NCBI GenBank assembly: GCA_041398705.1
Contig: JAWKUI010000013.1
Location: 1 to 64,000 of the forward strand
Direction: 5' to 3'
Length of the DNA: 64,000 nt
DNA from: NORP259 sp041398705
Lineage (GTDB): Bacteria; Planctomycetota; UBA1135; GCA-002686595
Position numbers and translations under genes: made by a program. Position 1 is the stretch's first letter. Every line of letters begins with the position of its first letter. The notes under the pieces were generated by a model that ran no database searches, was not told the origin of the DNA, and was given only the letters and a program-made list of their open reading frames with translations. Shown here in pieces: positions 46,913 through 57,624 of the stretch.

Positions 46913-47436
46913 GCTCCGCGCCGCACATCGCCCCGTTTGCGGGCCTCTCCGCCCGGGACGTGTTCGACCTGCTACAATTGCGGGCCGAGGCGTTTGTGGT
47001 CGAGCAGAACTGCGTCTACCTCGATCCGGATGGGCGGGATGTGCATCCGGGCACCTTGCACTTGCTCGTGCGCGGGCCGGGGGAGCGGCTCGACGGGTAC
47101 CTGCGCATCTTGGCGCCGGATCTTCCTGGCGCGGCCGCGCCGGGTGGGCACCAGGGGCAAGCGAGCGAAGGCGAGGTTTTGATCGGGCGCGTCGTGGTGC
47201 ACACCGAAGCGCGGCGCCGGGGCCTGGCGCAGCGCATGATGGAAGCGGCGCTCGAGCGCATCCAAGCCGACTGGCCCGGGCGCCCGATGGCCTTGCACGC
47301 CCAGGTCTACCTGCAGGAGTTCTACCGCCGCCACGGCTTCGAGACCTGCAGCGAACCGTACTTGCTCGATGGCCTCGCACACATCGATATGCGCCGACCG
47401 GCGGGGGCGGGGGAGGCAAGCGCGCCTCCGGTCTGA
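46909..47436 (+). CDS. GNAT acetyltransferase, ElaA-like
   Basis: The 175-residue protein fits the ElaA type of GNAT family: LLQLRAEAFVVEQNCVY near the start, VLIGRVVVHTEARRRGLAQRMM (the CoA-binding R/Q-x-x-G-x-G/A-like loop) and YLQEFYRRHGF. It probably transfers an acetyl group to an amine. It overlaps the stop of the exonuclease gene by four bases. Confidence 0.85.
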   Translation: MSSAPHIAPFAGLSARDVFDLLQLRAEAFVVEQNCVYLDPDGRDVHPGTLHLLVRGPGERLDGYLRILAPDLPGAAAPGGHQGQASEGEVLIGRVVVHTEARRRGLAQRMMEAALERIQADWPGRPMALHAQVYLQEFYRRHGFETCSEPYLLDGLAHIDMRRPAGAGEASAPPV

Positions 47437-47466
47437 TACCCTGTTCGCCGACCGAGGTCCGCCGCC

Positions 47467-47889
47467 ATGATGAGACGATTTGCCGCCCTGTTTTCCGGTT
47501 TCGTGACCGCCATGGTGGTTGCGATGATCGTGCAGACCCTGTCCCTGCGGCTGCAGGAGGTGCCCGAGGGGTTGGATCCGAAGGACCTTGGCGCGCGCCA
47601 GGCGCTCGTCGACGCCATGTCCTCCGCGGCCCTGTGGGTGGTGGTGGCGAGCTACCTTCTCGGCGGCCTGGTGGGCAGCCTCGGCGCCTGTTTCATGGCG
47701 CGCGAGTCCTATCTGCGCATGTGCGGGGTGATCTGCACCAGCCTGCTGATCATCAACGTGATGAGCATGCAGCAGTTGCACTATCCGACCTGGTTCAACG
47801 TCGCCGTGATCGCTGGGCTCGTTGTGACGATCCCCGTGGCGAAGTTCTTCGCGGATCGCTGGATCCCGAAGGTGCAGGCCACGGCCTGA
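47467..47889 (+). CDS. Small membrane protein, unknown function
   Basis: The 140-residue protein has four hydrophobic segments (about residues 5-28, 50-75, 83-102, 108-128) and a small polar loop (EVPEGLDPKDLGARQ). No family is recognised. TACCCT lies 24 bases before the ATG. It converges with the DUF255 gene with a 3-base gap. Confidence 0.6.
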   Translation: MMRRFAALFSGFVTAMVVAMIVQTLSLRLQEVPEGLDPKDLGARQALVDAMSSAALWVVVASYLLGGLVGSLGACFMARESYLRMCGVICTSLLIINVMSMQQLHYPTWFNVAVIAGLVVTIPVAKFFADRWIPKVQATA

Positions 47890-47892
47890 GCC

Positions 47893-49578
47893 TCAACCGC
47901 CCTGACGCACCATCAACCCCGCCAAGGCTGCGGGATCGGTCGTGCGCCCGTAACTCTGGCCGGATTGATGCAAGTAGGCGACGGCGTCCTCGCCGGGGGC
48001 GGGTTGGGGCCAACCGCTTTGCTGCAGGGCCGGCGGGTCGAGCTCGGGGTCGACGATCTGCACGATGCGGCTCGCGACGTACGGGCGCAGGGCCGCGCGG
48101 CGCAGGGCCTGGGCGGCGTCGCTCGTGCGCGCGCCGACGATCGTGACTTCCACCGGCTCGTGCACCAAGAGGTCCACGGCGCGGCCGTACTCGGCGATGC
48201 GGTTGCCGAAACGTTTCCAGTCGCTGCGGAAGGCGAACAGGATCTCGCGCGCGGTGCGGCGCCAGGCGGGCATCTCGCACATGGAGGAGAGGCGCACCAG
48301 GGCTTCGGCGAAGCGCGCGTTGTCGGCTAGGTTGCTCTGCCGTTCGCCGAGCGAACCGCGCGCTTGCACGTCGTGCAGTTGGTCCACCAGGCTGCCGTCC
48401 GCCGCCTTGCGGTAGTTCGCGAGAGTGGTTTCCGCGAGCTCGCGGGCGGGTTCGAGGTAGCGCCGCTCGCCGCTGTAGTGCACCGCCCAGGCGAGGGCAC
48501 GCAGTAGGGCCGCCTGGTCGCCGAGCAGCCCGCCGTGTTTGGCCTGCCCGTTCCACACGTGCAGCGCGCCGTGGCCCGGTCGGTAGAGGTGCTCGAGCAC
48601 GAAGTCGAGGGTGCGCAGGGCCTGTTCGCGGCAGTCTTCGCGCTGGAAAGCCACCGAACCCTTGAGCAGGGCGCAGACCGCATCGCAGTTGCGATCGGTG
48701 TAGATGTTCGGATCGGTGGGCGGCGCGGCCATTCGCGCGCGGGCTTCCAGGGTGCCCTTGCGGAAGTACTCCGCGTCCTCGTCCTGGCTGGCGTGGAAGG
48801 CGCCGGTGGCCGGATCGAGCAGGACCTGCATCATCCAATCCAGGATGCCGAGGCCGGTTTGGCGGAAGGACTCGGTGCCCAAGGCTTGCCACGCTTCCGC
48901 ATACGCGAGCAGGCGCTGCGCGTTGCTGTCGAGCATCTTCTGGTAACACGGCTCGCCCCAGTCGGGAGTGCGCGCGTACCGGAAGAAGCCGCCGCCGACC
49001 GCGTCGTGGATGGCGCCCGCCTGCATGTGCTGCAGGGTGCCGTTCACCAGACGCAGGGTGGCGGGGTCGCCCTCGCGCGACCAGCGCACCAGGGCGAAGT
49101 GCAAGGCTTCGGGGTGGGGGAATTTCTGACGCTGGCCCCAACCGCCGTACTTCGGGTCGGCGGTTTCGAGCAGCCGCGCCATGACTTCGGTGGAGACCGC
49201 GTCGCCTGCTTCGCGCAGCTGCTTGCGGCGCGAGGGAGGGGCCGGGGCTTTTGCATCGGCGGCCCACTGGCCGAGTCGCTCGGCGAGCTCCTCGGCGGTC
49301 AGGGGACCGCTCGAATTCAGCGGTTCCCCGTCCGCGTCCATCAGCACCAAGCTCGGCCAACCGTGCATGGCCAGCCGCTCGAACTCACCGCTCGTGCTGT
49401 CCGCGACGCGCACACAGACGAACGCCTGGGCCGCCGTCTGCACCGCCGGATCTTGCCAGACCGTTTCGTGTTGGCGTTTGCAGTAGGGGCACCAGGGCGC
49501 CTCGAGCAACAGCAACACCGCCGCACCCCGTTCCCGGGCGCGTTGCCAAGCGTGCGCGTCGGGGAGGTGCCAGTCCAT
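47893..49578 (-). CDS. Thioredoxin-like DUF255 / YyaL-type protein
   Basis: The 561-residue protein has an N-terminal thioredoxin-fold DUF255 domain with the APWCPYCKR active-site motif (CxxC, about residues 29-32), then a long alpha-helical (alpha/alpha)6 barrel-like region with repeated Trp, Gly and His residues (HDAVGGGFFRYA, AFHASQDEDAEY). This is the YyaL/SSP411 group, whose physiological role is not established. It follows rsfS by 5 bases on the same strand. No signal peptide. Confidence 0.88.
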   Translation of the reverse strand: MDWHLPDAHAWQRARERGAAVLLLLEAPWCPYCKRQHETVWQDPAVQTAAQAFVCVRVADSTSGEFERLAMHGWPSLVLMDADGEPLNSSGPLTAEELAERLGQWAADAKAPAPPSRRKQLREAGDAVSTEVMARLLETADPKYGGWGQRQKFPHPEALHFALVRWSREGDPATLRLVNGTLQHMQAGAIHDAVGGGFFRYARTPDWGEPCYQKMLDSNAQRLLAYAEAWQALGTESFRQTGLGILDWMMQVLLDPATGAFHASQDEDAEYFRKGTLEARARMAAPPTDPNIYTDRNCDAVCALLKGSVAFQREDCREQALRTLDFVLEHLYRPGHGALHVWNGQAKHGGLLGDQAALLRALAWAVHYSGERRYLEPARELAETTLANYRKAADGSLVDQLHDVQARGSLGERQSNLADNARFAEALVRLSSMCEMPAWRRTAREILFAFRSDWKRFGNRIAEYGRAVDLLVHEPVEVTIVGARTSDAAQALRRAALRPYVASRIVQIVDPELDPPALQQSGWPQPAPGEDAVAYLHQSGQSYGRTTDPAALAGLMVRQGG

Positions 49579-49583
49579 GCGTC

Positions 49584-49961
49584 TCAGACCCGCTCGGCGG
49601 GCAGCGCCGGCAGTTCCTCGGTGGTCCACTCCAATTCCTCGCAATCACCGTAGAGATCGTCGAGGTTGTAGAAGACGCGGGCTTCCGGTTGCAGGATGTG
49701 CACCACCACATCGCCAAAGTCGAGCAGCACCCACCAGCCGAGTTCCACGCCTTCGGCGCGCGCGTGGCTGCGTCCGGCGGCCTTGAGCCGGTAGTGGAGG
49801 TCGTCGTACATGGCGCGCACGTGGGGGCGCGAGTTGCCGGTGACCACGACGAAGTAGTCCGCGAACTTCACTTGGTCGCGGACATCGTACACGCGGATGT
49901 CCTCGCCTTTCTTCTGGTCGGCGAGCCAGGCCGCCGCGGCGGCTAGTTGACGGGATTCGAT
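49584..49961 (-). CDS. rsfS: Ribosome silencing factor, likely ATC start
   Basis: RsfS (DUF143) binds ribosomal protein L14 and blocks subunit joining. Conserved features are DVRDQVKFADYFVVVTGNS, EGVELGWWVLLDFGDVVVHI and FYNLDDLYGD. The first ATG-like candidate (GTG at 49892) would delete about 23 conserved residues (ESRQLAAAAAWLADQKKGED). The frame is open to 49961, where ATC follows GGAG by 7 bases, giving a normal 125-residue protein. ATT at 49967 is the alternative; no ATG, GTG or TTG is near. The protein is encoded 5 bases before the DUF255 gene. Confidence 0.78.
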   Translation of the reverse strand: MESRQLAAAAAWLADQKKGEDIRVYDVRDQVKFADYFVVVTGNSRPHVRAMYDDLHYRLKAAGRSHARAEGVELGWWVLLDFGDVVVHILQPEARVFYNLDDLYGDCEELEWTTEELPALPAERV

Positions 49962-49990
49962 GGGAATGCTCCGGTCGGGGGAAACTGGGC

Positions 49991-50020
49991 GGCGCGGTGG
50001 ATCCAGGGACCCACCGCGCC
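49991..50020. other. Hairpin in the rsfS leader region
   Basis: 10-bp perfect stem (GGCGCGGTGG / CCACCGCGCC) with a 10-base partly paired loop, about 30 bases upstream of the proposed rsfS start. It may be a structured leader. Confidence 0.4.
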
Positions 50021-50106
50021 GGGGAGGAGGTTCTGGGCGGCGCCCCCGCGATCAGCGGCGGTGGCGCTGGCCCGATCTTAGGTCCTGATCCAAATCCCTG
50101 AAATCA

Positions 50107-50137
50107 GCCGCCCGCACTTTTTCGGAGCGCGGGCGGC
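50107..50137 (-). terminator. Hairpin terminator after hppA
   Basis: 11-bp stem with one mismatch and a loop carrying five A on the minus strand, followed by TGATTT, 23 bases after the hppA stop. Confidence 0.6.
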
Positions 50138-50160
50138 GGATTCGGGGAGGGCGGGGGACC

Positions 50161-52227
<2,067 letters not shown>

Positions 52228-52427
52228 GACTGGGGGGAACTGCTGGGAAGCAGGGGGATCGGAGGGGCTGGAATGCCCCCGCCACGTTTTGGGGTGCCCT
52301 ACCTTAATGGGGCGGGGTTCCAGGTCAACCACGAGCCGCCTGTTCCTGGCACTTGCACCCCCTTTGAGGGCGTTTTCGGGCCATTCCGGCCCGCCCGGGA
52401 CTCAGGGGGGCGCGGCGGGCGCGGGGC

Positions 52428-53138
52428 TCAGACGGCGGGGCCGCCCGGGGGCCGTTTCGGGTCGTCTGCGGCCAGCGTCTCGGTGGGCGTTTCGGCCTTC
52501 GGCGGATGGGGTAGGCGCGCCACCTGGCGCTCGCGCCGGCGCACCAATTGGCTGACGCCGTAGAACACCAAAACCACCAGTAGCACGAACCCCAGGGTCT
52601 CCGTGGAGTCCTTCACCATGCGCTCGAGCTTGCCGATGTGTTCGGCGAAGGCGCGCCCGATCGCCACGTAGATCGGCACCATGGCGCAGGCGGCCAGGGC
52701 GTCGAAGAACATGAAGCGAGGGTAGGACATCTTCATGGTGCCCGCCCCGAAGAACCCCGGCAGGCGCAGCCCCGGCAGGAAGCGGCAGGTGAATACCGCC
52801 CAGTTGCCGTGTTTCTCGAAACGCTGTTCGATCAGCTCAAAGCGCTCGGGGTGCAGGACGCGGTTCGCCAGGGGCAACTTCAAGGCCCGCGTGCCGAGCA
52901 GGCGCCCCATCCAGAAGGGGATGGAATCCCCCAGCAGCGTCGCCACCCAGCAGACCACCACCACGGGGAAGAAACCCACCAGCTCCTGGTGCACGAGGTA
53001 CCCCGAACCGACCATCGTCACCTCTTCCGGAATGGGCAGGCCGCAGCCCGCGCCGACCAGCACGAGGAAGGGGGCCCAGAACCCGAATCGGAGATAGATT
53101 CCGCTCAGGAAGCTTTGTTCCGCAATCGCGATCCACAC
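52428..53138 (-). CDS. DedA-family membrane protein
   Basis: The 236-residue protein has the DedA/SNARE-associated features: GCGLPIPEEV near residue 35, the CRFLPGLRLPGFFGAGTMKM motif (Arg/Pro-rich re-entrant loop) and several membrane segments. DedA proteins help flip or recycle polyprenyl phospholipids. The start is GTG at 53138, 6 bases after TACGAT. The C-terminus is basic and Pro-rich. Confidence 0.88.
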   Translation of the reverse strand: MWIAIAEQSFLSGIYLRFGFWAPFLVLVGAGCGLPIPEEVTMVGSGYLVHQELVGFFPVVVVCWVATLLGDSIPFWMGRLLGTRALKLPLANRVLHPERFELIEQRFEKHGNWAVFTCRFLPGLRLPGFFGAGTMKMSYPRFMFFDALAACAMVPIYVAIGRAFAEHIGKLERMVKDSTETLGFVLLVVLVFYGVSQLVRRRERQVARLPHPPKAETPTETLAADDPKRPPGGPAV

Positions 53139-53144
53139 GGCGCG

Positions 53145-53150
53145 ATCGTA
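53145..53150 (-). promoter_or_regulatory. -10-like TACGAT before DedA gene
   Basis: TANNNT hexamer on the minus strand ending 6 bases before GTG 53138. Confidence 0.5.
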
Positions 53151-53198
53151 CCCGCTGGCCCCGGGCGCCTGCCATCCCTGGTTCGGCCTTTGGCGGGT

Positions 53199-53804
53199 TC
53201 AGTGGGCGTCCTCGCCCGGTTCGTGCGTTTCTTGGGTCCAGCCGAGCCGGTGGCCGAGGTCGTGGGCCCATTGCAACTGATTCGCGGCGGCGGGTTGACC
53301 CAGATCCCGGGCCATACGCAACTGCTCGATTCCCTCCCGCCAAGCCGCTTCGGCGCCTCCCGGCCACGGTAGGGGATCTTCTTCCTGGCCGACCAACTCG
53401 GTCACCCAGAACGCGAGAACCTGTCCGGCCGCCAGGTGCAGGGCACCCGGATCGGCACCTGCATTTGCGCCCGCTTCGAGCACGCGCAGGCCGCGCACGA
53501 TGGCCGCCACCCGGCGCTCGGGATCGGGTTCGACGTTGGAGGACGCGCGGGTGAACGTCCAGTGGTCGGCCAGCGTGATCCAGCCGCGCGGCGAGCGCCG
53601 GTCCCAGGCCAGGGCTTCCTCCGCGAAGACGTAGGCCTCCTGCCAGTCCCCACGGCCCACCGACTGGTGGAACCGGGTCCAGTTCCAGCTCGCCACCAGA
53701 CTGCCGATGGTGGGGGTGAGGCCCTGCCCCCCCCGGTTGCGGCCGAAGTAGCCTGCCAGGAGCACCAGGCCGATTCCGACCCCGATCGAAAGGCGGCGGC
53801 TCAT
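53199..53804 (-). CDS. Tetratricopeptide-like membrane-anchored protein
   Basis: The 201-residue protein has one N-terminal hydrophobic segment (IGVGIGLVLLAGYFG) and then a helical region rich in Ala and Trp (EEALAWDRRSPRGWITLADH, EGIEQLRMARDLGQPAAANQ) that resembles TPR-type repeats. It overlaps the stop of the ABC membrane gene (ATGA), so it is third in that operon. The role is unknown. Confidence 0.6.
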   Translation of the reverse strand: MSRRLSIGVGIGLVLLAGYFGRNRGGQGLTPTIGSLVASWNWTRFHQSVGRGDWQEAYVFAEEALAWDRRSPRGWITLADHWTFTRASSNVEPDPERRVAAIVRGLRVLEAGANAGADPGALHLAAGQVLAFWVTELVGQEEDPLPWPGGAEAAWREGIEQLRMARDLGQPAAANQLQWAHDLGHRLGWTQETHEPGEDAH

Positions 53805-54817
53805 CGGGAACCTCCCCAGGATCGCAGGCTGCGGGCCCCGGCCCAGGCCAAAAGCCCGATGAGCCCGGCCCCAGCCGCCAAGGCCCAGGGCACGAGCGGC
53901 ATCGGTCCGATGCCGTGACCCAGGTTCTCGAGGCTCGCCCCGGTGTGCAGCCAGAGCGCGGGCCAGAACGCGTGGCTCGCCACCGCCAGGCACAGGGTCA
54001 GCGCGGTGGCAAGCCCGGGCGCGAGCCAGATGCCGGCGAACAGGGCCCCGGACGCGAGCAGGGCGCAGACCCAGAACCCGCGCAGGAAGAGCGCCAGGCT
54101 GAAACCCGCTGGGGTGAGGGGTTCCAGGTGCCAAAGGCCGCGGCCCCCGAGCAATCCCACCTGACCCGGACCCCAGTTCGCCAAGGCAACGCGTTCGAAC
54201 GTGCCCGGACCTTCGGCCTGGATCAACCCACGTCCGAACAGTTCGCGCCGTGGACCCGGTTCCCCGGGCAACAGGGCCAATTGCACTTCCGCGCGGGGCG
54301 CTCCGCCCGCGGTGACCTGCGTCCAGATTCCAATGGACTCGCCCGCGCGCAATTCGAGCGGCAACGCCCCGCTCTGCCAACCGGCTCCGGCCGTCAAGCT
54401 GCGATCTCCATCGAGCGCATCGATCGCGGTCACGGCGTGGCGCGGCGCTTGATCGCCGAGCATGGCGAGGGCCAGGGTCGCAAAGGCAACCATGACGAGT
54501 CCGCTCGCGAGCACGCTGCCCAACCAAAGTCCGGCCAAGGCCTGGCCCGGCCGCACTCCCGCGGTGCACAACCACGCCGAATCCTTGCGGCGCAAGGTGG
54601 TGGCGGCGAGGCAGAGGCGCATGGAGAGCAGACCGCCCCAAAGCAGCAGCAAGGGGCCGAGGCTGAAGGCCGTGCGCACGCCGGCGGATTCCAGTGGAAA
54701 GGGCAGGATGCCGATGGCCGGGCCGCGCCACAGCCAGAGCACGGCGAGCACAAACGCGAGCCCATTGCCCCGGCGCAGCAACAAACGGCGCAGGCAGAGT
54801 CCAACCCAGGCGCTCAT
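53801..54817 (-). CDS. ABC-transporter-associated membrane protein
   Basis: The 338-residue protein has about three hydrophobic segments at the N-terminus, a central outer domain of about 130 residues (SLTAGAGWQSGALPLELRAG) and three at the C-terminus. It overlaps the stop of the ATPase gene by ATGA, so it is the likely permease partner of that ATPase. The arrangement resembles ABC-2 type exporters, but the sequence is divergent. Substrate unknown. Confidence 0.65.
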   Translation of the reverse strand: MSAWVGLCLRRLLLRRGNGLAFVLAVLWLWRGPAIGILPFPLESAGVRTAFSLGPLLLLWGGLLSMRLCLAATTLRRKDSAWLCTAGVRPGQALAGLWLGSVLASGLVMVAFATLALAMLGDQAPRHAVTAIDALDGDRSLTAGAGWQSGALPLELRAGESIGIWTQVTAGGAPRAEVQLALLPGEPGPRRELFGRGLIQAEGPGTFERVALANWGPGQVGLLGGRGLWHLEPLTPAGFSLALFLRGFWVCALLASGALFAGIWLAPGLATALTLCLAVASHAFWPALWLHTGASLENLGHGIGPMPLVPWALAAGAGLIGLLAWAGARSLRSWGGSR

Positions 54818-55692
54818 GCGCCGTGCCCACCCGCCTTGCGTTCCAATTCGGCGTAAAGCGCCCCCAGGCTGCGCCAGCCGGCCGCGTGTTCCGCGCCTTG
54901 CGCCCCCTGCTCGCGCAGGAACCGCAACACGGTCGCCGCTTCGGGTCCCGCGTGCCAACGCACTCCGCGCGTCTCGCGGTCGCGCAACAGGTCGCCGGTG
55001 GGACCTTCGAGCGCCACGCGACCTTGCCAGAGCAGGCAAAGCCGATCGCTGTGGGTGATGAGGTCGCCGATCGCGTGGGAGCTGACCACCAGCGTGCCGC
55101 CGCGTTCGCGCAGCTCGCCGGTCCAATCGGCCAGTGCCGTCAGTCCGGGCGCATCGAGTCCGGCGGTGGGCTCGTCGAGCAGCACGAGGTCCGGCTGGCC
55201 GAGGAACGCCTGGGCCAGTCCGAAACGCCGCAACATGCCGCGCGAGTAGCGGGCCAGGGTGCGGTTCGCCGCGGCGGTCAAACCCGCGCGGTCGAGGGCC
55301 GCGGCTTGTTCTTCCGCCGTGACGCCGCCGCGCAACCGGGCGAGCAGCGCCATGGCTTGGCGCCCGGTGAGTTCGGGGGGGAAAGGCGAATCCTCGGGCA
55401 GCCAGGTCACGCGCCGGAAACTCGCCGCATGGGCCGCATCGTGGCCGAACAGACGCACCTCGCCGCGGGTCGGGCGCAAGAGCCCCGCCAGGTGGCGCAT
55501 GAGAGTCGACTTGCCCGAGCCATTGGGCCCGATGAGTCCCAGGCACTGGCCGGGTTCGACGCGCAAGCGCACGTCCTGCAACACCCAGGTGCGCCGGATC
55601 AGCCCCGAGGGCAGGCGCGCGGAAACGTGGGCTTCGATCGCCGCCGTGGCCGGGGGGCTGCTCGGGGTCGCCGCCGGGGATTCCGTATGCAT
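54814..55692 (-). CDS. ABC transporter ATP-binding protein
   Basis: The 292-residue protein has Walker A GLIGPNGSGKST, Q-loop WLPEDSPFP, signature YSRGMLRRFGLAQAF, Walker B LVLLDEPTAGLD and the switch His (SSHAIGD). It matches the ABC-2 exporter ATPases (CcmA/NatA type). The ATG at 55692 lies 7 bases after TAGGAT. It shares a 90-base divergent region with the FHA gene and starts a three-gene operon running leftward. Confidence 0.93.
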   Translation of the reverse strand: MHTESPAATPSSPPATAAIEAHVSARLPSGLIRRTWVLQDVRLRVEPGQCLGLIGPNGSGKSTLMRHLAGLLRPTRGEVRLFGHDAAHAASFRRVTWLPEDSPFPPELTGRQAMALLARLRGGVTAEEQAAALDRAGLTAAANRTLARYSRGMLRRFGLAQAFLGQPDLVLLDEPTAGLDAPGLTALADWTGELRERGGTLVVSSHAIGDLITHSDRLCLLWQGRVALEGPTGDLLRDRETRGVRWHAGPEAATVLRFLREQGAQGAEHAAGWRSLGALYAELERKAGGHGA

Positions 55693-55699
55693 GGGCGCA

Positions 55700-55705
55700 A
55701 TCCTA
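55700..55705 (-). promoter_or_regulatory. -10-like TAGGAT before ABC ATPase gene
   Basis: TANNNT hexamer on the minus strand ending 7 bases before ATG 55692. Confidence 0.5.
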
Positions 55706-55770
55706 CCCGCCGAGGGGGCCCGCCGGGAGGCTCGCGCAGCCGGGGTTTCTCGCCTGGGCGGCTCATCGGA

Positions 55771-55776
55771 TACCCT
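55771..55776 (+). promoter_or_regulatory. -10-like TACCCT before FHA gene
   Basis: TACCCT ends 6 bases before ATG 55783. Within the 90-base divergent gap both sides have this arrangement. Confidence 0.55.
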
Positions 55777-55782
55777 GGGGCC

Positions 55783-56505
55783 ATGACCCTGCGCCTGTTC
55801 GTATTGTCGGGAAGCGGCCTCGGCCATTCGCAATCCTTCGAGTCCCTGGAAGTGACCATCGGCCGGGCGCCGGAGTGCGATCTCGTGCTCGGCGACCGCG
55901 CGGTGAGCCGGGCCCACGCGCGTTTGCGCCGGGTGGGCGGGGGCGCGATCGAGTTGCGCGATCTGGATTCCACTTCGGGCACCTTCGTCGGTGGCGAACG
56001 CGTGATGCGCTGTCTGCTGAGCGATGGCGACGAGTTCCGGCTCGGGGATGTGGAGCTGCGGTTGCGGGTCGAAGGGGCCGTGGCCGGCGCGGCGGAAGAA
56101 GGGCCGGGCATCGAACTCGAAGGGGATTGGGAAGAGGTGGCGGCGCGGCCCACAGCGGTCCCAGCGGTCCCCAGGTCCGCGCCCACGGCTCCCGAGTCGG
56201 CCCCGGTTGCAGCGGCGCCCGGCCCGCGCGGCACCACGCGGGTTTCCCCCGCCCGCGCCGCCGCGCCCAAAGCACCGACCCCGGCGGGCAAAGCCCCGCT
56301 GCAATACTCGCCCAACCGCGGCGCCAGCGGCCCGGCCGACCTGGCCCAGCGACCGGTCTGGGTGCGTTTGGTCGTGGGCTTCGTCGCGTGCGGGCTTTTC
56401 TGCGCGTTGTTGTACGGCTCCTACTTCCTCGTGCAGAAAGTCAAAGGCGCGCGCCAGGACAGCGTGGCACCGGTCGCGGACGACGGGGCCGAAGACCCCC
56501 GCTGA
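55783..56505 (+). CDS. FHA-domain membrane protein
   Basis: The 240-residue protein has an N-terminal FHA domain (about residues 1-95): TIGRAPECDLVLGD, VSRAHARL and DLDSTSGTFVGG are the phosphothreonine-binding signature. A Pro/Ala-rich linker and one membrane segment near the C-terminus (LVVGFVACGLFCALLYGSYF, around 200-220) follow, so the FHA domain is cytoplasmic or at the membrane. FHA proteins read Ser/Thr phosphorylation; no kinase is seen nearby. Confidence 0.88.
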   Translation: MTLRLFVLSGSGLGHSQSFESLEVTIGRAPECDLVLGDRAVSRAHARLRRVGGGAIELRDLDSTSGTFVGGERVMRCLLSDGDEFRLGDVELRLRVEGAVAGAAEEGPGIELEGDWEEVAARPTAVPAVPRSAPTAPESAPVAAAPGPRGTTRVSPARAAAPKAPTPAGKAPLQYSPNRGASGPADLAQRPVWVRLVVGFVACGLFCALLYGSYFLVQKVKGARQDSVAPVADDGAEDPR

Positions 56506-56511
56506 CGGCGA

Positions 56512-57624
56512 TCAAGTGCGCGTTTGCGCAGCTTGCCACCAGACTTCGGCCGTGCGCTGCGCGGCGGCCTGCCACGAGAATTCCCGCGCGCGTTCGGGTC
56601 CTTCGGGCACGTCCATCGCGCTTTGCGCCTGCAGGGCGCGAAAGGCGAACGCGAAACCCTGCGCATCGCCCGGGGCATACCAGGCCACCCGCGGCGTGTC
56701 GCCGACCACTTCGCGGTGCGCGGGCAGATCGCTGAGCACCATCGGGCAACCCGCGGCCAGGGCTTCGAGGGGCACGAGGCCGAAACTTTCGAGTTTGGAC
56801 GTCAGACACACGGCGTGGCAGGTGGCAAGCGCGGCGCCGATTTCGCCGGGGGCGAGTTCGCCGCACAATTCGACGCGTGCCTGCAGCCGCGCGATGCGGC
56901 CGCGGTACGGCGCCAGCGATCGCGCGTCGCAATGCAGGCGCAGGGGGCCCAAGTCCGCGTTGCGTTCGAGTGCTTCGAGCACCGTGTCCAGGTCCTTGTG
57001 CGGCCGCGCGGGACCGATCCAGAGCATGGGGGCGGTGCGCGGCGCAGGGGAGGCTTGGATGTGCTCGCTACCGGGCTGGATCACGTGCATCGGGGTCGAC
57101 GCGAGGGAGCGCAATTCGGCGGCGAGGGTCTCGCTGACCGCGATGCACGCGCGGCTGGCGCGCAGGGCGGCGCGCAGGGTGCTCAGGGCATACGCGCGCC
57201 CGATTCCGCGACGGCTGGCGAAGGCGCGTACGCCGTGGCACAGATGAACGCGCACCGGGTCGCCGTGCAAGTCGGGCGCGGGGGTGGGCAGGCTTTGTTG
57301 TTGCAGCACGTGCACCGGATGTCCTTGGTGCGCGAGGCTGCGTAGGCTGTGATCCACCAACGTGCTTTCGGTCCAGCGCCGTTGCCACGGGGAGGGCGGC
57401 GCTTGGTCCTGCCACAACATGCGCACGCCGGCAGCTTCGATGCGCTCGAGTCCGAGCCCGCTCCAAGGGGCCCTGGCGCTGATGAGCAGGCTGACCTCGA
57501 GCGGTCGGCCTTGCACGGTTTTGGGCAGGCGCGTGAGCCCTTCGATCGCGTACCGCAACGCGCCGCCCATGGGCGGGCGCAGCACGAGGCCGTTCACCAA
57601 GACGTGCAGGGGCTCGCCGGTCAT
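56512..57624 (-). CDS. GT4-family glycosyltransferase
   Basis: The 370-residue protein has the GT-B fold with GPARPHKDLDTVLEAL and the C-terminal ESFGLVPLEALAAGCPM donor-binding motif (E-x7-E). It likely transfers a sugar from a nucleotide sugar. The start overlaps the stop of the second glycosyltransferase (ATGA), so they form a two-gene operon. The acceptor is unknown; cell-surface polysaccharide is likely. Confidence 0.88.
   Translation of the reverse strand: MTGEPLHVLVNGLVLRPPMGGALRYAIEGLTRLPKTVQGRPLEVSLLISARAPWSGLGLERIEAAGVRMLWQDQAPPSPWQRRWTESTLVDHSLRSLAHQGHPVHVLQQQSLPTPAPDLHGDPVRVHLCHGVRAFASRRGIGRAYALSTLRAALRASRACIAVSETLAAELRSLASTPMHVIQPGSEHIQASPAPRTAPMLWIGPARPHKDLDTVLEALERNADLGPLRLHCDARSLAPYRGRIARLQARVELCGELAPGEIGAALATCHAVCLTSKLESFGLVPLEALAAGCPMVLSDLPAHREVVGDTPRVAWYAPGDAQGFAFAFRALQAQSAMDVPEGPERAREFSWQAAAQRTAEVWWQAAQTRT

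Noticed and set aside
43829..47419. Long minus-strand frame of 1196 codons opposite the matrixin and exonuclease genes
   Set aside because: Shadow of the coded plus strand with low-complexity His/Arg-rich content and no motifs.
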